DNA of 64,000 nt from Sparassis latifolia (lineage: Eukaryota; Basidiomycota; Agaricomycetes; Polyporales; Sparassidaceae): contig CM031560.1 of NCBI GenBank assembly GCA_018466975.1, positions 868,001 through 932,000 on the forward strand. The letters are read 5' to 3'. The notes beneath the pieces are model-generated. The model made no database searches. It worked only from the letters and a program-made list of their open reading frames with translations, and had not been told where the DNA came from. Of the stretch, positions 48,579 through 60,303 are shown piece after piece (within the stretch, counting starts at the first letter, position 1; every line of letters starts with the position of its first letter). Position numbers and translations under genes: made by a program.

Positions 48579-51108
48579 ATTGAACGCCTTGTGTGCGCTG
48601 GCATCGCCCGAGGTATAAATGGGCTGGGGGAGGTCGCGACCACTTTCGGGAGTGTTCTGGAAGCTACCGTCTTTAGGAGTCGGGGTATGTCGAAAATTGT
48701 ACGGAGCATTCGCAGCTAGTCAGAGGCCACGAATCAGGGAGAGGAAAAAAACGGAGGGTCAGCACGTTGAGAGCGAGCGGTGGAGGAGGAAAAATTACAA
48801 GGAGCGATCGGGGAGGCACCGGTGTCTAGCAGATGGTGTCAGAGGAGAGCATAGCAGAGGCGGAAAAAAAATAAAGGACTGGAATGAAGTAGGATGGGGG
48901 ACGCGGAGGGACCCGAGCGGTTCAAGGTGGCCGCCAGCGACGTGGATGGGCGCGGAGAAAAAAAAGATATCAAGTCGGAGAGATTGGTGCGTTCGGGGCA
49001 CGTGGGATTGTGGGACATGCCGAAACGTGGCGGCCACGTGGAGAACTAGGAATGCGGACTCACCTGGGGCTCTATGGGGAGGGTCACGGATGGCGGTGGA
49101 GGATGGGGGGACGGGGATGGATCGGGAACTAGGGAGGGAGGGTTAGCGGGGCGAGTCGGAGAGTGAGGACGGGGAGTTTTATCGCGCTCGGACGGAGGTT
49201 TTGGAAAGACGGCGCGCATGATGAGTGTATGCGTCGGTTGAGCCAGGGTGGTGAGCTGGGATGCCAAAAATGTTCACAAATGGAGTGGTGGGAGATGGAG
49301 TGGAAGATGGACGCGGGGTTTTGTGCGTTTCGGCTGGGAGAGCGAATTCAGGGGCGGCAGAGGAAGAAGAGGGGCGTAATGGGTGGAGAGAGGGGGCAGT
49401 GGCACGCTCGCCGAATTGTGGGTTCGTCCATCGCTCACGCGTTCGCGTGTACGCTGGGCGCTGAGCGGTGGGCCGTGGGGGCCCGTGACGCTTAGCAGGA
49501 GCACAGGACAACAAGGCCCGGTCGACGGAGCAGCAGCAGCGGGAGGACGACATGAGGGTGCTTCAGCAAGGTACGCGGATATGACCAAGTCCGTCGTATG
49601 ACGTCACCCTGCGCGAGATTCCATCTCCTCCCACTCTCCTTCTCCCCTCTCCCTTCCCCCGCGGCCTCACTGCATTCTCGCCGGGGACGGCAGAGGTGAA
49701 AAACGAACGTCTGCACAGATGCCGTAAACGACTCGGCAAAGTACGGCAGGCTACTCACCGCCCCATTCGCCCCTGACGTCACCCCTCGCCACGAACGTAT
49801 TCCATATCATCTCGCTGCATCTTCGTCAATCTCTCCCGATCCGATCGTGTCCGTACGCCGCGGGACACCTCCGCCAAGTGCGCCCCCGCTCCACCGCCCA
49901 CACTCCCCGCGCCACCGCCCTTTGCGTCAAGGCGCCACAAACCGCCACAGCTCCCATCTCGTCGGTCATCCAGGATCAAATCGCGTCTGTCACTTTGAGT
50001 TGGCGAGGAGCGTGAGAGATTCTCACGCTTACAGTTTGCAACAGCGCGAGCATGCCGACCTCGAGCAGCGAGAGGATTGCCGCTCGATTGTGGATGTACA
50101 GCCCCTGCACGTCTTCCGAGTCCCACACCGCACCTCGTCACCAACCCAGAAGCCCGAGCCCACACCCGCTGGTGGCCCCAGAGAACCCGCAGCACTCTCC
50201 ACGTAGCACAGCAACTCCACCCCCGCGCGGGAGGAGGAGGTGGCGATCTGTATTGAAGCTTTCTCCAACGCCCCCCCCCGGTCCTTCGCACTAGCAGTAC
50301 TTGATCGCGACTACTCACTCGGCTGTTAGGCCATGGCTCACAAGCGCTCGAGGCGCTCCTGCGGTTGGGGCCACATATTTATACTACACAACAATTCTAG
50401 GAGATTCCAGTACGCTCTCCGACATACGTGCTGACTAATAGGTGTTACCTCATTGGGAACCACCAGCCCCAACGAGTCCTTTCGAGAACATGCGAGGGAC
50501 GTCGAGCAGGCGACCAACTCCACGATCTTCCCGTCGATCTTCGGCTGCTGGAAAAGCGGTGTTTCCCGATATGGCAGTGCACGCGCCATACCGGGACGAC
50601 GACGCGTCAGGTGCGTGGTGCGCGTCTTTGCCCGCTGCAGCAACACCGTCCGCGACTTCGGGTCCGTCGTCATCGGGCGCTGCAGGGCGACGTCACCGAG
50701 GCGCGAGTGATGTAAAACGATGAGCACAATGATTAATGGGGGCCAAATTGTGTGGCTCACGCGTCGGTTGCTGTTAGAGCGCGATGGACGCCTGCGCGGC
50801 GTGGAGCTCTGGAGAGCCGCGTCATACAGCCGACGACGCCCTTCGAGTTCCTGCGGTCCGTCGTCCATATGCTCCGGGGTGTCAACGTGACCCTTGCTCA
50901 CAGATCCGCCCGGGGTCTTCGGCAGAGAACCGTGCACAACTATCGGCGAGTAGCACTAGCATACAATAGCATACATCCGCGTGCAAAGCACTGCGCGAGA
51001 GACAGAAACTAAAATACATCCAATGATACACATACACATCGAAAGCCTAAAAAAGAGAGAGACACACACAACACAGCAGAGCACATCGACAGCAGCCACA
51101 ACCCCACA
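48579..51108. other. 2.5-kb gap upstream of the YTH gene, no gene supported
   Basis: Purine-rich at 48.7-49.5 kb, then GC-rich. Several open frames exist, including a 199-codon minus frame at 50937-50338 with a hydrophobic patch, but none shows a domain or a consistent splice pattern. It may hold a long 5' leader and promoter of the YTH gene, or an unrecognised small gene. Confidence 0.4.
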
Positions 51109-53399
51109 CTACGCCCCCGCCAAATCGACCCACACCCCTCCAACCCACTCCTCCACCTCCCCCCGCCACCGCCGCAGCGCCCCAAGCGCCTCCCGCCGAC
51201 ACGCAGGCGTCAGCCCGACCCTCACCTCCGCACTCCCCTCCACCGCGCGCTCCACCGCACCCAGCCGCCCCAGCACGTCCGCCGCGTCCCCGCTCCCGCC
51301 CGCCGCACCCAGCGCGTCGCGCCACGCCCCCGCCCACGTCTCCACGCACCCGCGCACATGGTACGTGCACCCCTCCGGCCGCGCGAACCCCGGCGGCGCC
51401 CCTGCGCACAGCGCCGCCCACCGCCGCGCGAGCGCAAAGTGCCCCGACAGCAGCCGCCGTTTCTGCTCCGGCGTCAGCGCCGGCGGGGGCCCGTCCTCTT
51501 CCTCTGCGTCCTCCGCGTGTATCCGGGCGTCCGGCGGGGCGGAGGACAGCGCAGGAGGAGCGATGCTGGCGGTCGAGGAGGGCGCGGCGGGCGGGCCGGG
51601 CAGCGTGAAATCCGTCTGCACCTCCATGAGCGCAACATAATGCGCGGCGCTGCGGAACGCCCACAGCGCGCGCGCGACGTCGGCCCCTACCCCCTCACCG
51701 ACCGATTGCGGGGGTGCCCAGCCGGCGTACGGGTGCGCGTCGACGAACGCGAGGGCGCACGCCGCGGGCAGCGCGCGCGTGCGCACGCGCGCGGTCCACG
51801 CCTCCGCCGCGCCCACCACCAGGCGCGTGTGGTCCGCGCGCAGCGCCACGTCCAGCGTGCGGCTGAGCGTGCGCGACGTCAGCGCGCGCTGCTGCTGCTG
51901 CTGCGCGACCGCCTGCTGGAACGCGCCGTGCAGCGCCGCGAGCGCCCACGCCTCCGTCGTGAGGAAGTGGTACTTGTGCGTCATGTGCACGAGCGTGAGC
52001 AGGCGGGGGAGGGACGCCCCGGGTGCGGTGTATGCTTGCAGCTCGGATGGGCTGGCCGGCGAGGGTCGGCACGACGACGGGACAGGAACAGAGCGAAAGC
52101 AGTGAAAACGCCGCGGAAGAAAGAGGGGGGAGAAAAAGCGTCAGAGCTCCGAACGGTGAGTAACCGAGCCGGAGGACTCACAGAGCATATAGCACGGACA
52201 CTAGCAACCGAAAGTCCGACGCGCGCTCGTCCCAGAGGACGATCGGGTGTGCGTCGCTGGCCCCCTCCCCGCCCGCCGTCGGCGGCGGGAGGGTGAACAT
52301 GTCCTGGAACGCGGAACCGTCCCGCGCGAGGAGGAAGCGGTGCACCTAACACACAGTCACAGCAAAAGCGTCAGCACTCGAGCTTTGAATTTGCAACGGC
52401 AGAAGAGACGCGGGCATAACGTCAGCGGGCTACTGTGTGCATTTGCAACGGATGAAAATTTTGGGAAAACTCGGCGAGACAGAAACCAAGTGGTGCGGGA
52501 TGAACGTTGAACGGTCGCGTGAACAGAATACGAAACGCGGAGAATTTTGAGGAAACTACATAATGAAGGGCGTCATCGATGGAAGGGGAAAAGGAAGGGA
52601 AGGGATGACTAAGTACGGAGGCACGACGGAGGTGCACGGATTCGCAGCGAATGGACACAGAATGAAGACGAAAGGGTAATAGAGAGGCGAAGAATGCGAT
52701 AGAATGGAGTAGAAAGGCATGGATTACGAGAGGAAAAATTGGCAACTGAGAGAAATGAATGAGAGAAAATTGGAAGAAAAGAAACGGTGTCGGGATTATC
52801 ACAAAAACGCAGGAAAAAACGTGGGGTACGAAGTTACGTGGAGGTCACATGGCAAGTGGGAAGATGGAGAAAGATGCACAAAGATGAGAAGCAAACGAAC
52901 GGCTGGAAGCAACTGGAAGAGAATGGACGCGAGACATAGCCGATAGAATAGAACAGAGCCGTGAGGACTGGGGGGCACAATCGCAGAAGAATCGGAAGAA
53001 CAACATGGAATAGCACAGAACGTACTCGAAACCACACGGGTCAAAGAGACGGGAGATGGCGAGACGCACCCGGAAGAGCGTATTCTCTACCCTGATGACA
53101 CAGTCGGCGCAGTCGATGTAGTACGCCTCGTCCCTGACGGGCTCAGGCAGTAATCCCGCGCCCGTCTTAGGCTCGGCACCTAGCATGCTCTCGGTGGTGC
53201 TTCCTGACATGAGAGCGGACGTCGAGTCCGGTGCTTCGAGTACATTGGCTGTCCTCTGACGCTTACGTGGGGGCTCGATTTCCGACACCGGAGTGACCCC
53301 ATGATGGTCCACCTGGGCTTCCGTTTGAGCTGCATCTGGCAATGGCGTCGGGTCATTGAGCTGCACCGCGGCAAGATTGGGTATGTCAACGGCATCCAT
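51109..53399 (-). CDS. BTB/POZ domain protein (478 aa)
   Basis: Exons 53399-53070, 52345-52182 and 52051-51109 give 1,437 nt in frame. An N-terminal disordered part has a basic patch PPRKRQR. The BTB core is YYIDCADCVIRVENTLFRVH, then FLLARDGSAFQDMFTLP, PIVLWDERASDFRLLVSVLYALP and LLTLVHMTHKYHF, a form common in Agaricomycetes. A helical C-terminal region with a short Gln run (QQQQQ) follows. Intron 1 spans 53069-52346, 724 nt, more than ten times the local norm, and cuts through the BTB core; its removal restores 'LFRVHRFLLARDG'. Such proteins may bind Cul3 ligases or act in transcription; the specific role is unknown. The gene is divergent from eIF3i. Confidence 0.88.
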
Positions 53400-53658
53400 G
53401 CCAAGAATACAACTGGGAACAGCAAGCTGAGATATAATTCTGCAAGCAGGGATAGTATGTGATGCTGCAAGTCTGACACTTGCAGAGAGGCTGAGAGGGC
53501 TACCGCCACCGCTGAACGCCGCGATGATGACTTTCCCAAATGGGAACCTCGGCCTTTGCCGCGGTACCGAAAATCTGATTCGCTCCCAATTCGCTCCGGT
53601 TCAGCTGCAGCTTGAAAACATATCCCTTGTATTCTCCTCGATCGTCCCCCATAACAAA
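53400..53658. promoter_or_regulatory. Divergent promoter between the BTB gene and eIF3i
   Basis: The 259 bp between the two start codons must serve both genes. No defined motif was identified. Confidence 0.5.
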
Positions 53659-55120
53659 ATGGTGCGCGCATTTATGCTTGAGGTGGCATTTTGCTCATAT
53701 CTTTGCAGAGGCCAATTCTCCTCCAAGGTACAGAACGCGCCCTGACGCAGATCAAGTTCAACCACGACGGCGATCTACTCTTTTCCTGCTCGAAGGACCA
53801 GACCATCAATGTGTGGTACACGCATAATGGAGAGCGGCTGGGGACATATGACGGGCATAACGGGGCGGTATGGACGGTTGATGTCGATTGTACGCCGTGA
53901 AAACTCTCGTCTGCATTGCATCTCGGTCCTGACATTGGGCATCCCCCGTCTTTCACTAATTTCCTGTGCCGTGTCTGTGGGCTTACCCAGCGCAATGCAA
54001 ATTACTCGTCAGCGGCTCCGCCGACAACACAATGCGATTATGGTCCGTGCAGACGGGCAAGTGTCTGTATTCTTGGGAGTTCCCAACCGCAGTGAAGCGC
54101 GTTGCGTTCAGCGAGGACGACGACCAGGTCGTTTGTGTCACCGAGCAGCGCATGGGATACCAGAGCACCGTGCGCATTTTCAATATCAATCGCGAAGACC
54201 CCACAAACCGTTCGTACCTCCACCTACATCAGTAATATTCTCTTCTCTGACCACATCTACCTTTTTCTGTGTCATTTTCTCTTCGATCTCACGTCATTGC
54301 GTCCGACTGCTAATGTGTGTTCTTATGGGATCCCACAGAATCAGAAGAGCCTGCGTCTATATTTTACCCCATCGGCTCAAGGCTGACACTCTGTTCGTTT
54401 GCATACACCCCATCGCTGATCCTCACAGGGCACGAGTCCGGGAAGGTCGCGCTATTCGACGCCAAGACGGGTGATGAGGTGCTATCAAATGAGCGCGCGC
54501 ATATGGATGTCGTCACGGACCTTCAGCTTTCTGCGGACCGCTCGTACTTCATCACGAGCAGCAAGGACAAGACCGCTCGGGTGCGTCCGGTCGCTCATTC
54601 ATATGTTTGTTGGTTGGGACCGACAGGTTGAGGGCGAATTTTAGATACATGACACAAAAACGCTCAGCGTGCTGAAGACATTCACGACGGAGACGCCGCT
54701 CAATAGTGCCGCGCTTGCACCGGGGAAGCCATACGTACATACTACCTCCACCTCGATGTGCTGCACACATTGACACTGTATCTCCATCGCAGGTTCTCCT
54801 CGGGGGTGGTCAGGATGCGATGACCGTAACGACGACATCGCTGCGGCAGGGTAAATTTGAGACGCGCTTCTGGCACAAAATTTTCGAGGAAGAGGTAGGG
54901 CGTGTGAAGGGTCATTTCGGACCCGTCAACACGTGAGTACCCGACTTGAGACACGCTCATGCGAGCCTTGCTGATGGTGTCTGCAATGTTCAGGATTGCG
55001 GTCTCGCCTAAGGGCGACTGCTACGCATCGGGTGGCGAGGACGGTTTCGTACGTGTACATCATTTCGACGAGAGCTATTTCAAGGCGAGGCCATATGGTG
55101 ATCTGGAGATCGAGGAGTGA
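53659..55120 (+). CDS. TIF34: Translation initiation factor eIF3 subunit i (333 aa)
   Basis: WD40 subunit of eIF3, which helps load mRNA and initiator tRNA on the 40S subunit. Seven exons: 53659-53661, 53709-53889, 53991-54209, 54339-54580, 54645-54734, 54793-54932, 54994-55120; 1,002 nt in frame. The first coding exon is just ATG; splicing adds AGG CCA to give [19 protein letters not shown], the conserved eIF3i start. WD repeats are clear: [61 protein letters not shown] and [17 protein letters not shown]. The donor for intron 2 is GTACGCC at 53890, giving '[13 protein letters not shown]'. Length matches the family (about 335-347). Confidence 0.95.
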
Positions 55121-56603
55121 TGGGTTTCGGCGGTGGGTACCGCGCTGAGTGGATTGTTTCTTGTGATCTCTTATTTGTAGCGTTATGTTACCCGATGAGA
55201 CGGGCTTTGCTGAAAGAGACCATGAAGCAGACTGATAGTGGCAATGGATTGTACTGTGTACATGTGAAGGTCGATCAAAGGTCTTCAAAGGTACGTGCAC
55301 GCGGAGATTCCGGGCGTCGACGTCAATATTTGCGAGATTATCTACCGGCTTAGTTTTATTTTCACCCATCTCTACTATCTAATGCAACTTCTTCAGAGTT
55401 CGGCCCCCCACTGTTCTTCCACCCGTTCCCGGGACCTCTCGGACTTTTTGCATATGAAAGTTTCACATCTGAGCTTGTTTCCACAATCTTTTCAAAACGG
55501 CCAAGGTTTGAGGGTGGCTGAGAGCGGCACTCTAACTATAGGTGTAGTGCACATAGCAAATTAATTAAATTTGGCACTCTATCGTTGCTCTGGCGAACGA
55601 TCGTCGAGGCAGTTGCAGTTTCTCCGAATGGGTAGCCGGCTCTCCAGCATTTCTCGTCTCCCGAGTTCCATACTTGCAGAATTCTATGCCGGAGAAATTG
55701 GAAGAGCATTTATTTACTGCAGAAAGAGCTATTGAAAATTTCCCGGGGAGATTTCATGAAACGGAGGGTCTGCCGAAGCTGAACCAACTTTGCAATCTGG
55801 TCTGATGAGCATTGATTCACCTCTCGTTTCATCCTTGCAGCCCGTGGTTGTTATCAAAATTCGCAGTCGTGTTTAGCATGTAAATGGGTATTAACAGTGA
55901 TTTATTCGTGGGTTTACAGTGCGTTGCATATGAAACCGGAATTACGTCTGCGCGCCAGTTTATTTGTCCCGAACAAATAGAGCCTTTTGAGGTAACAGCA
56001 CATGACTTCGGCATAGGGCCGGCAACCACCAATGCCCAGTACTGCAGCAGTCTTGAGGAAGCTTGGGCATGTCGAGGACTGCACATTAAGCAACAAGAAC
56101 TTGATGCTTTTCAGAGCCCCTCGAGCTCACAATTCAATGTGAAGGAGTTGCGTCGTCGGTGCTCGGACGTTGCCGCACACTGCCGGCAGCCACCCGCCCC
56201 TACCCTATAAGGCTCTATTTGTCCCGGACAAACAAGCTGCCAGCGAACGCGATTCCAGTTTCATATGCAACGCACTGTACTCGGCAGCCTTGGCTCAAGA
56301 GGCAATTAGTTTATAATGCACAAGTTGGTTGGGCGGGTTCACTTTCGCGCGTATTTATTCCCTGTAGGGAGGGAGCAAGTGATGCACTTATGTAATGCAA
56401 TTGCTTACTGTACTGATTGCGTTGCAGGGCCACGGATGGTAATCGCTATTGAGCCCACCGGCTGCCCGATCCGGCAGCAAAACTTTGGTCAGAACTGCTT
56501 CGGTCGCTCTGATGCTCATGTAAAATACATAACCAACTAGTAACCAACGGTTCCTCCTGTCGACCGAGTCACGGAAAACACATCCCACTTACTTCGAACT
56601 GCC
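55121..56603. other. Intergenic with an inverted-repeat element
   Basis: No gene recognised. It includes the element at 55915-56279 and the upstream region of AMP deaminase. Confidence 0.5.
55915..56279. repeat. Tc1/mariner-like MITE, about 360 bp, ~70-bp terminal inverted repeats
   Basis: Ends begin CAGTGCGTTGCATATGAAAC at 55917 and, inverted, end at 56277. Both are flanked by TA (55915-55916 and 56278-56279), the Tc1/mariner target. The arms stay similar for about 70 bp, through TTTGTCCCGAACAAATAGAG on the left and its counterpart TTTGTCCGGGACAAATAGAG on the right. No transposase is encoded. The TTTGT-CC-G-ACAAA block also occurs in the element at 34.7-35.0 kb. Confidence 0.85.
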
Positions 56604-59600
56604 ATGACCGTCACTGTGCCAGAGGCTGAGAGCGACCACCACCCAAACAACGGCGAGCCCAACCACGATACACTCTCTCATAGCGGTACCAATGGTTCAC
56701 CCAATGGGTTGCACATCCCGGAGACCAAAGATGCGTTTTTCGGATATAACGATGAGAAGGCCCTACACCACGTATGCCTATTAAGCTTTGAGTTCCTCGT
56801 GCAGTCTCCCAACGTGACCTTGTTTAGATTGAGGAGAAACTATGGGCCCACCGCCGTGGGTCGGACGTAGCGAATGCATCTCGACCCACGTCTGTCATGG
56901 GCTCCCCGCTCTTCCACGGAACAGACGTGCACGCGGAGCTGCATGTGGGCAGCTACAAGTTGTCCGCCATCCCGGAGCCCGTAATACCCTCGGGTAAGGC
57001 GTCGGGCGTGAGCGTTCTTGCGGAGGACCTTAAGTTGGTGGGCGGGGCGCCAGGTATGCCGCGCGCTGCATATCTTAACAATTATGCTCAGCCCATCGTT
57101 GCGTGCTGCAGAACCGTCGATCTCGTCCGAAGTCTCCCCAATATTAAGGGCACTGCAGATCTGTCTTGAGCTGCGCGACAAATATATGTTACGCTCTGGC
57201 CAGCTGTTGGGGTACAACCCGCGAGACCATGACGGCGTCTTCTCTGGACTGCCTGAAGAGATTGCGACAGTGGCTGGTGTGCGTCCCGATGCTGACCACA
57301 CCGCATACCCCATGCCAGAGAGCCTGTTTAAGCCTTGGAAAATCTACCCTCGTCCTCCACCGCCGCATTGGCATTGGGCGGACAAGGAGACACTCGTTTC
57401 TCACCATTCAGATACCCCCGAGGAAGAATTTGTCTTTGAGGATTGCGAGATACCAGGCCCCGATCCTGATGGATGGCACTTTGCCCTCGATGAGAAGGGT
57501 GTGTATCAAGTGTATTATCGGTCCGATGGTGCGTTCTATCGCGCTTGTCAACGACGGATCTAACCAAAGACTACTGTCTGAAGACGAAGATCCGCTGTTC
57601 GAAATCCCGAGCATCAGAGAGTATTTTATCGACCTAGAATATGTGCTCTCCGTAGTATCAGACGGGCCCACTAAAAGCTTTGCCTTCCGACGGCTCAATT
57701 ACCTCTCTAGCAAGTTCACCATGTACAGCCTCCTCAACGAGCATCAGGAGCTCGCAGAGATGAAAGTCGGTGCCAGGTTTTGGTTCTCTAGATGCTCATC
57801 TGATTTCTCCTGTCGTATGCAGGCGGTCCCACACCGGTTTGTGGCATCGTTCCGGACTTGGTGTCTTCTTACCTTATGATCCTAGTGATTTTTACAATGT
57901 CCGCAAGGTCGACACACATGTCCACCATTCTAGCAGCATGAACCAGAAGCACCTACTGCGGTTTATCAAGTCTAAAATGAAGCGCAGTCCAGATGTCAGT
58001 ACACGCACGCTTGAAATTTGCCCTGCTTTTCTTGATCGTCGCGATTTGGTGTAGGATGTCGTGACGTTCCGTGATGGCAAGGAGCTGACGTTGGAACAGG
58101 TGTTCCAGTCTCTGAACCTCACTGCGTACGACCTGTCGATCGACACGCTCGACATGCACGCACACCAGGACTCGTTCCATCGCTTTGACAAGTTCAATCT
58201 CAAGTACAATCCGATCGGAGAGTCAAGACTGCGCGAAATTTTCTTGAAAACAGATAATTACATCACTGGCCGGTATCTGGCCGAGCTGACGCAGGGTATG
58301 TATGTTGGACAGGCGAAACTATGACATACTAATTTATTTTGTCCATGCAGAGGTCATGACCGATCAAGAACAAAGCAAATACCAAGTGTGTGATGTAACT
58401 TCTGGTCCGCTTTAGTAAATTCACATCCGATGCAGAATAGTGAATGGCGCATCAGCATATATGGACGGCATCCCGAAGAATGGGACAAACTCGCGCGCTG
58501 GATCGTCCACAACAAGTTGTTCTCGCATAACGTCCGCTGGCTCATTCAAGTCCCACGTCTGTACGACGTATACAAACAAAATGGTTCCGTCAACACGTTC
58601 GAAGACATTGTGCGAAGTGCGTGCGGCTGTGCTCGGTTTATCGGAGTGGAATAGACTGACGTATTGCTCAGACGTATTCCGTCCGTTGTTTGAGGTCACG
58701 CAAGACCCGTCGTCACACCCGGAATTGCACGTCTTCTTGCAGCGTGTTGTCGGGTTCGATACGGTTGACGACGAGTCCAAGACGGAGAGGCGGTATCACA
58801 AGAAGTTCCCCTTCCCGCGCCTCTGGAATGACGTAGAATCCCCACCATACTCCTACTGGTGAGCAACCGCAGTATCTGGTCTCAAGATCGAGCCTCACCG
58901 TTCGCCAGGGTGTACTACATGTATGCAAACATGGCAAGCCTCAACCACTGGCGGCACGCCCGTGGCTTCAGTGCGTCTCTGCCCCCTCTTCTATCTTTCT
59001 CACTGACCTGGTGCACAGACACCTTCGTCTTCCGCCCCCACGCAGGCGAAGCGGGCGACACGGACCACCTCACGTCCGCGTTCCTCACCGCGCACTCGAT
59101 CTCGCACGGCATCCTGCTCCGCAAGGTGCCCGCGCTGCAATACCTCTTCTACCTCAAGCAGATCGGACTCGCGATGAGCCCGATCAGCAACAACGCGCTC
59201 TTCCTCACGTACGAGCGCAACCCGCTCCCGGACTTCTTCAAGGTCGGGCTCAACGTCAGCCTCAGTACCGACGATCCGTTGCAGTTCCACTTCACAAAGG
59301 TGCGTGCCCACGATTCGTCGCGCATTATGATCCGCCTGTAACCCGGTGTCGCGACAGGAACCGCTGCTGGAGGAGTACAGCGTCGCGGCGCACGTGAGTG
59401 CTCCTGCCACGATCGTGTCTGCGTTCCGTCGCTCATACACACACACACACATTGTGCAGATCTACAAGCTTCCGCAGAGCTCGCTCGCAGAACTCGCGCG
59501 CAACTCCGTCATCCAGAGCGGGTTCGAGATGGAGATCAAACGCCACTGGCTCGGGCAGGAGTGGTACCTCCCCGGCGCCTGCGGGAACGACGTCGACAAG

Positions 59601-59765
59601 GTGCGTCCGCCAACTGTGTCCCGCGGTGCTCATCGTTTCCTCTGCGCGCAGACCAACGTCCCGAACCTGCGCCTCGAGTATCGCCGCCAGACGCTCGTCG
59701 AAGAGCTCGCGATGATCAGGACGACGCGCGCCGCTGCGCCTAGTGCTGCGGCAGATCACCATTAG
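56604..59765 (+). CDS. AMD1: AMP deaminase (796 aa)
   Basis: Hydrolyses AMP to IMP and ammonia in the purine nucleotide cycle; zinc enzyme. Fifteen exons give 2,391 nt in frame: 56604-56771, 56828-57053, 57112-57511, 57570-57765, 57823-57836, 57886-57994, 58055-58295, 58351-58385, 58436-58616, 58672-58858, 58909-58970, 59019-59299, 59358-59393, 59460-59600, 59652-59765. Metal ligands: [11 protein letters not shown] with His346 and His348, His614 in RPHAGE, and Asp691/692 in [11 protein letters not shown]. Other family segments: [64 protein letters not shown], and the end [16 protein letters not shown]. Exon 5 is 14 nt. The donor at 57512 (GTATTATC) was chosen for frame. Length is close to yeast AMD1. 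Confidence 0.96.
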
Positions 59766-60303
59766 TTGTCCAAATGAATTTGTCTCCAGGAGATCTGATT
59801 TAGTTCATCGAATCTGCGATTAGAATTAGAGTTGGGGTGGTCGCTCCGTCTTCTGCGGCTGTATCTCACTGGAAACCACCGCTCTGGTGACTGATCGAAT
59901 TCACAATGTAAAGTCTTTCGCGCGACGCGCAGACAATACAGATGATTCTGGAGGACATTGGACGAGTATATACGTAGGCTGAGTGTATGTCAATATCTTG
60001 GACCTAGCGCCATAAGTGCATGGGCGCGTCTCATCAACGTCGAGGTGTGTTCCGCCTCACTCATATCTTCATCGTGACTCTGAGCTGGGGCAGTGATCAT
60101 CTAATTATCGTACTATCTCTATCTGCAGACACGGCGAAGCTCGCGCCCACTTTTAACGAGTGTCTCTTCAACGTCTACTTTCCAGCGCAGCGGCGACACA
60201 AGGAGTGCACGGTGAACAGGAGTGATGGGGCGGAGTATGTAACGCGTGATGGATTGTCTTAACAACGAACGAAGAAGCGTCGCCGGACCGCTGTCCGCGC
60301 GCT
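59766..60303. other. Convergent intergenic region
   Basis: Lies between the 3' ends of AMP deaminase and the desaturase. No gene seen. Confidence 0.55.

Noticed and set aside
50338..50937. 199-codon minus-strand frame upstream of the YTH gene
   Set aside because: It has a hydrophobic patch and some gene-like composition, but no domain and no conserved neighbours; too weak to call.
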